A DNA stretch of 64,000 bases from Circinella umbellata (lineage: Eukaryota > Mucoromycota > Mucoromycetes > Mucorales > Lichtheimiaceae): contig JAIWNF010000018.1 of the NCBI GenBank assembly GCA_025093555.1, forward strand, positions 310,001 through 374,000, read 5' to 3'. Under the pieces are notes generated by a model, which worked only from the letters and a program-made list of their open reading frames with translations, made no database searches and was not told the DNA's origin. Every line of letters starts with the position of its first letter. Position 1 is the stretch's first letter. The position numbers were made by a program, and so were the translations under genes. Positions 57,856 to 64,000 of this stretch are shown one piece after another.

Positions 57856-59808
57856 AATAACAATACATGAGTCAGCATTTGTTATTATGAATTGAAGAAA
57901 AAGTAAGTACATATAGAATGACAGACGCTAAAACAAAAATCTAATATCTTGTATTTATCTGTTCCTTATCTCTCTCTCTTACGTTTCATATACGTATGTA
58001 CTGTATTTTTCTTCCCCACTTTCTGCTTAATCTATTACATATATTTAGTGGCTTTCAATTCTATTCATCAAAAAGAAAAATTCATTACCCCAATCCATGT
58101 TTTTTCGTGCATGACAAAACTTTATAAAAAATAAATGCTACGTACAATATTTGTACAAATAAAAAACAAGGTGTTTTATTTTTCATTCAATTAGTATAAG
58201 TTATATAAGTTTTTCTAGATCAGATCATGTAACAATAAGAGAAAGAAAATGATTATATATTGTACACACAACAGTTGCTTACTGCCTATGTTATACAACT
58301 ACGTATTATTTTTTCAACATAAAATTTTCACATGTTGATACATTAGTAGCATACAAGACTTGGGAGTGATAAAAGAAAAAGCTACACAAGTGGAAAACCC
58401 ATTATAGGTACGTAGAAAATAAAATGGTTGAGCCTGGAGGGGAGAACGACTAAGAGGACAATGTGGACATTTAGCTCTTACTCACCAAAAAGTAAATATA
58501 CGTATACGTAAATAAAAAAAATTGGTTAACTATGCTCTTGTAAGAAATATGACAAATAAAAAAACCTCCCAGTTTCACGCCTGGATAGCACATGTTTGAG
58601 GCGAGTGTCGTACGTACCAAATTTGGTAGATCAGAAATCTGAAATATTTCTGTGTAGCACCCAAAGAAGAAAACTATACAATTTGATACCATGAGAAAGA
58701 TCAGATTTTTTCAACTCACTGGAAATATTAGGATGACGTTACTTATAATATACCTCGTCCAACATTCAGTATTTTCGCCCACCTCTCGAAATTTTACTGG
58801 TCTAGATCGATTTCCTACAGAACATTTTTCTACGGGTGATTTAAAAAAAAGAAAAACTAGCAGTTATCTATATACTCATAAAACCACGTGAGAGCCTCCT
58901 GGCGAGTAACTTCCGCACTATCCAAGCCGATTCATGGGCGTAAATCACGGTTCATGTACCGTGTGAGGAATCGTACTTTGGGACAATACGTAAAACAAAA
59001 GGAAAGGGAAGTATAATATCCTGATACTGAACAATAATGTATACTGCTACGCATCATGATCCATCTTGAAAACATTATCAAATCAAGAATCACCTAATAG
59101 AGTCTAAAAATATTATTATACAGCCACCAGTGAGTATCTCACTTGAGTCAATTGAATAATAATACACACGTTTACTTAGTACTTACTTCACAGTTAAAAT
59201 ACTTACTGCGTGGACAATAATGTCGCTTTTATAATAAAAAAAAAAGATGCGCTTTTTTCGGCTTTGATGTTGTTTATCACTATCATGTATATAAAAAAAA
59301 TATAGCTTAAATAACATCACAGCATCAATCAACTTTTTTATGGGGATTTTTATTCTAGAGCTCCTGAGCAATAAGTTTAATAAAGACAGCGTTGGTAAGG
59401 ATGAACATAAAATACACATGTGATGACAGTTGGATTGTGAAACTTAGCATGAATATAGAAGTTAAAGTTAAAGTTTTTATGTTTATTAATGTGGAAGACT
59501 ATAGTGACCTACGTTTGGGTATATTATGCTACCTTCTTATAGTCTATTACTGTGTATTTGGCAGGATCTAGTGGCTTTTTTTTCACCTGGTACCAATAAG
59601 TGTTACTAAAGAAATATCCTATTCTATTAGCATGAGTCCCATGAATGTGCTACTGTGCACAAAGTTTGAAAAGTTATTATTTGACAAGACTACTTTGAAT
59701 ATACGTATAAGACCGAAAAAAAAGCATCTCTGTTATTCTTTGTTGTCATGGTAATTATGGTATAGTCAATAGTAGTAGTACAGAATTTTGTTGGTTAACT
59801 TGAACAAT
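57856..59808. other. Gene-free interval with a GC-richer island at 58865-58990
   Basis: Mostly AT-rich filler. At 58865-58990 the base composition shifts abruptly to near-even GC, with a small hairpin (ACGGT at about 58949, ACCGT at about 58959) and no open frame. I do not recognise it as tRNA, 5S rRNA or a known snRNA. Confidence 0.4.
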
Positions 59809-59811
59809 TAA

Positions 59812-60015
59812 GAGCAAGTGCAGCTGGGGCTGTAAATCACCTAAGGCTGTAACTTTACAGCCCGGTTTTGACAACGAAGTTGGTACAGCGGTGGTTGTAA
59901 CTTGGACTGTAAAATTAAAAGCATGGACTTCAGGCTATAAAGTTACTGCCCGTATGAAAAAAGTTACAGCCCGCAAAAAAAAATTGTTTTTTCGACACCA
60001 CCGCTGCACTTGCTC
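59812..60015. mobile_element. 204 bp MITE with 13 bp inverted ends and TAA target duplication
   Basis: GAGCAAGTGCAGC at 59812-59824 is exactly the reverse complement of GCTGCACTTGCTC at 60003-60015. TAA directly flanks both sides (59809-59811 and 60016-60018). A three-base TWA duplication with such ends is typical of PIF/Harbinger-type MITEs. The interior has repeated GGCTGTAA / TTACAGCCCG motifs in both orientations and no reading frame. Confidence 0.8.
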
Positions 60016-60018
60016 TAA

Positions 60019-60755
60019 GACGCCACCCATGTTTTTTTATGATGGCTCGGTTTATTTGTATTAATTTTTATTAGGAAGAAAAATGTATTTTCTAGTTTTT
60101 GAGAGTTTCTATACTAGGAATTTTCTTTTTACTTACACATACATGCTTCTACTTGCTGTGTGGCGCAAAGTAACCGGTACAAAACAACTATGGGCTTTGC
60201 AGAGACATTTCAATTTTCTTTGTATGATTTATTATTTATTCTTTAAAGTTATCATAAGACTCTCCATATTAAGCAATTTTTATTCAATAAGACACAAATG
60301 GTTCATCAGTTATTATGCACTTAAAAAGAAAAAACGCCATTATCTGGTAATACGATCCTATCGATTCTCACAGTTTAACACACGACGTTTCGACGTTTCA
60401 CCATGTACATTGACGATTAGCTTCACTGTGTTCTATCCAAAATATATTGTTACGTATATTAAAAAATAATGGTAAACCATAAAGTAAAAAATAATAAAAA
60501 ACTAATTAAAATCCGTTGCACATTAAACCCCATAACTGTTTTTTAACAACTAGAGGAATATTACCATTTTGCGACACCAACAAACTTAGTTGTTTGCATT
60601 ATTTATTTATTTATTTACTTTAAGTTATTGAGAGGCAAACATTAGTCTAAGCCGAAAGATCAAATATTATTTAAGTCAACAAAAGATGGATTTTATTTGC
60701 TCACTGTTTCACTACACGTTTTTTTTTCTGAAATAAAACGACAACAGCTATTATA
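60019..60755. other. Interval upstream of the kelch gene
   Basis: A 128-codon frame at 60083-60469 is Phe/Tyr/Lys-rich without family signal and is not called. A TTTA repeat is at about 60600-60620. The rest should be the promoter region of the kelch gene. Confidence 0.45.
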
Positions 60756-63700
60756 ATGATCCATTGTTTTTCATGGATTCTACGAGAAATCGCTTTACTA
60801 CTTCTAATATATCAAGTCGTCATAGTAAGCGGTAATTATGATGTTAAGGATGACCTTCGAAGTCCCCTCAGAACCCCTTACCGTACTATGACTGCTTCTT
60901 TTGTGCGTAATCATACATTATACTTTTGGGGAGGAACAGGGAGTAGTAGCATTTCGACTGACAGCTATTACACTGTGGCGCCTTATTTTGAGTCTGTTCA
61001 ATTAGATCCAAACAATGGTGATCTTATCTACTCAACTGTCGAAAACAGCAAGAACTACACCAATTACACCATTGGAGCAGCCGCCGTTCTTCTACCCGAC
61101 AATGAACGAGTTTTGTTTTTTGGTGGCTTTCGAGGATCGGAAGCAGTAAAATTTGAAGACGAGCTCATCTATATAGAACAGTATGATTTTCGAACATCTA
61201 TGTGGACATCGTTACCTGTACAGCTTGAACCTTCTGTTAATCAGTCTATCATGCCTCCCAGAAACAGAAAACAACTTAGTGCAGCTCTTGCTCCAAATGG
61301 AAAAGTTTATCTTGCTGGAGGCCGTGTTACCACGAGCTCTACTAGTGATTATGATATATGGGTATACGATCTCAATACTAGCTCATTCACACCCATTGAA
61401 GAGGGTGGCTGGCTTTCAAGAAATGCGAGTGCTTTGTCCTTCCCATTCCATGGAACAGTTGTTTTACCGTTAGTATTCTTGAAAAATAGACTAGTATATA
61501 TTCTGCTTATACAAAAAATGCCTTTAAGCTAAACAATTATTACTACTATTGCTATATAGAGACGGGAGGATTGCTTATGTTACAGATGTAAGCAATCATG
61601 TACGAATCCTTGACACAAATACAAATACTGTTTACCTTCAAGATATTACGGGCTATGAGACCATCCCAGGAGGCGGAATGAGAGGGCTCAATATTTCACA
61701 TATGTATACAGATGTACGATTTTATGGGCACGCATTTCTTGGTATGTATATCAACAATATATATAACGCTTGTTTTTTTCAGTCATATAATTAACGCTTT
61801 TTACTGTTTTTTTAATTAACAAAAAAACTAGCTCCGAATAACAGATACATATATCTATACGGAGGTACGTAATAATAACATTTCACAAATAAAATAGTAT
61901 ATCAGACGCTTATATTATTATCATATTTATTGTATAACTAGGATGTAATAGATACGATCATTTTGAATCCTGTAAAACAGGTGTAGCTATTCTTGATACA
62001 GTGACGTGGTCATGGATCGCACCCAAGAACATATTAGGTCCAACGCCGAATGCGCGTTACATGTGTACTTCTGCTATTATTAACGATAGCTATATGATCA
62101 TCACCCATGGTAAGTTCAAGTATATAGCATGATACATGTACCACCTTCCTTCACCATAAAAGGTGATAAAAAATGATAGTTTTGGAATATATTCATATAC
62201 TAAAGCAAATTAAAAAAATAAAAATACATAGGAATCACGGTAACTTCGAATTGGCTCAATGACTTTAATGTTTTACGTCTTCCCGAACCTTCCGATCCAA
62301 CAGGTGATTTCGCATGGGTTTCCAACATTACTCATAGCAACGATGTTATTGTTCGCAGTCTTCAAGAAGGTGACAAACCAGGATACTTACCGAACTTTGA
62401 GCCTAGTTACATAGCGGGTGTCGCTATTGGATCTGTATTTATCTTAATCTTGTTGATATATTTAATATATCGATGGGGATATAAGCTAAAATCTGATGCT
62501 ATCTACATTTGTAAATATTACATATGGGAAAGAAGGTACCGTAATGTAAACTATTACTTTATGTATTTATATGACAATACAGAAGTTTTGTGCAACATGT
62601 TATATTTATTACTTTTACAATATATATACATATAGAACTGGAGAACCACGATGGGTAGAACTTTCGCATTTGATTTCAAGAATAATACTGGTCTGCCTTT
62701 TTATTGCATACGTTGGATATAGTATTATGTTGATATCCAAAAGTCCTATATCAATGCTTACAATTACCAAGTCTACAGACAATGTTCCTTTTCCAGGTAT
62801 ATTACATTTTGTTTATATGGCCAGTGTTGTAAAATGTAAGCCATACTAAATTAATTGGAAACATGATTTATATATAAGACCTTCGTATATGTTTTGAGGG
62901 AATAGAGTATCTCGAATATTTTAATTGCGAATCCGGTCCAATGGATACGCTTGACTTCGTTGAACAAGGATTTTTTCAACGTCTGGACTCCAATGGAATC
63001 TCAAAACTTGATAACGACAGCTACAGCTACAACATGAATGGTATTACGAATTGCTGGCTTTTTACCCCTCCTTCCGATTACAGGCTAAGCAACAGTGGAA
63101 CAAATGATGGAGGACAGCTTCGATTCTTATTCGATCTCGTTGCTGTCAACGAATCAAATGGTGGAAGCATTAATATCGAGCTCTATCCACACGGACGCAA
63201 TCCTAACTTGGCCGTGTATAATGGTGGAACAGAGCAACGTTTTCTTTCAAAGTTAGAATTGAAGCAGTGGTTACGTACTGATTCTAACGACATGCAAATG
63301 GCCAATCATTACAGGCTTGAATATAATTCGTATACATCCATCTCATATGAAATACCTACTCATAAATCCCTCACTACTTCATTATGGAACAGTGTTGGAA
63401 TTGCACCTATATATGAAAGTGTGCCAAACCTTGTGACGACGTACAAAAGCAACACTCTCAAAAATGATTCTCATGCCGCAAATTCAATTGACATTTATCC
63501 AATTAGTATGACCGAAACTACCTTACAAGACCAAAGAATCTACACCTTACTTACTGTTATTGGTCCAGCCTCTGGTATGTTTGCTTTACTTGTTGCCCTC
63601 GATAGTGTGCTGTTTGGCTATCGACCTCGGTATGTATTGTATACATTTCATTGTCTTCATATCAGCTGATGCTATCCAGTATTACAGATAACTTATTAAA

Positions 63701-64000
63701 CATTTCTGTATTTTATAATAGCTCCCCTTGGGGAGTTTTCCATCGATTCGGAGGGAGGAGATTGCGTCACTCTTTGTTGAATCATTTATATGATAGGTTT
63801 GGTGGCTTACAACAACCTATACCTCTTATAAACCCAGTAAATGAACAGTCATTTTCAATTCGAGATGGGTATCATTGGAATAGTGAAAAGCAAAGCTATT
63901 CTCCAATTTCTCTTTGGAAACACCAACACCAGAATGACGAATTGATAGATGTAAAAAGACAGCTAACAAAAACAACAACTCGTCTTCATGAACTGGAACG
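60756..64000 (+). CDS. Secreted kelch beta-propeller protein with C-terminal membrane helices (3' end outside the window)
   Basis: Exons: 60756-61468, 61560-61741, 61832-61864, 61942-62109, 62232-62535, 62636-62796, 62906-63629 and 63722 to the window end, at least 854 residues. A signal peptide (about 1-26, IALLLLIYQVVIVSG) leads into kelch/galactose-oxidase-like repeats with blade motifs TLYFWGGTGSS, RVLFFGGFRG, KVYLAGGR and RYIYLYGG, and many N-glycosylation sites. After the propeller come membrane segments: IAGVAIGSVFILILLIYLIY, RIILVCLFIAYVGYSIML and, beyond a 200-residue extracytoplasmic stretch, LLTVIGPASGMFALLVALDS. The end of the visible part is polar and becomes helical (KRQLTKTTTRLHELER), perhaps a coiled coil. 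Related multi-exon kelch-membrane proteins are common in Mucorales; their role is unknown. The 62796/62906 splice was chosen by phase. Confidence 0.75.

Noticed and set aside
60083..60469. 128-codon forward frame upstream of the kelch gene
   Set aside because: Aromatic- and Lys-rich low-complexity translation of AT-rich DNA; no domain and no splice support.

Overview
The window looks like nuclear DNA of an early-diverging fungus, most probably Mucoromycota/Mucorales. It is AT-rich, and the genes are cut by many short GT-AG introns with a 'tag' or 'cag' acceptor. Intergenic DNA is full of homopolymer tracts. The mobile-element remnants (Crypton-type recombinase, LINE, TA-flanked and TAA-flanked inverted-repeat elements) and a kelch-transmembrane protein fit that group. 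The species cannot be named from sequence alone. Exon coordinates below were assembled by hand from reading frame, splice consensus and family conservation; for every multi-exon gene the phases add up.

Layout. 1-5.1 kb is repeat country: a decayed copy of a Mucoromycota repeated protein, then a 2.3 kb element with TA-flanked inverted ends that carries a dispersed repeat and an array of GTTACCGGTAAC palindromes. 5.1-11.2 kb holds two tandem paralogues of a FetB/ALS3-like UPF0014 permease with identical internal exon lengths. 12.5-13.7 kb has a coiled-coil orphan, followed by a 4.5 kb gene-free stretch. 18.1-31.6 kb is a dense housekeeping block: an M28 carboxypeptidase, mitochondrial IF3, eIF3j, a RUS/DUF647 protein, dihydrofolate synthetase, the DNA primase small subunit and COP9 subunit 4. 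31.6-35.2 kb is again repeats, with a broken LRR/F-box-like gene. 35.2-39 kb has an alpha/beta hydrolase and a Rab18-like GTPase. 39.5-44.4 kb is a second mobile-element zone (Crypton-like gene, a repeat block with inverted ends, a LINE remnant). 44.8-56.5 kb is a second housekeeping block: LAMTOR1, a LYR/Cup1-like protein, Bcs1, mitochondrial aconitase and ARFRP1. 56.6-60.7 kb is mostly non-coding with an RRM-like remnant and a 204 bp MITE. 60.8 kb to the end is a 5'-complete kelch/transmembrane gene that runs off the window.

Functional themes. Several genes serve mitochondria (IF3, LYR/Cup1-like, Bcs1, aconitase). Others serve membrane traffic and lysosome/vacuole signalling (Rab18, ARFRP1, LAMTOR1). 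Dihydrofolate synthetase and primase share a 168 bp divergent promoter with three CGCGT cores, which suggests shared S-phase control. Nothing here is an operon or a clear new defence or biosynthetic system. The least explained items are the palindrome array inside the 2.3 kb inverted-repeat element, the dispersed repeat with a five-fold 22 bp expansion in only one copy, and the Crypton-like gene interrupted by one in-frame stop.
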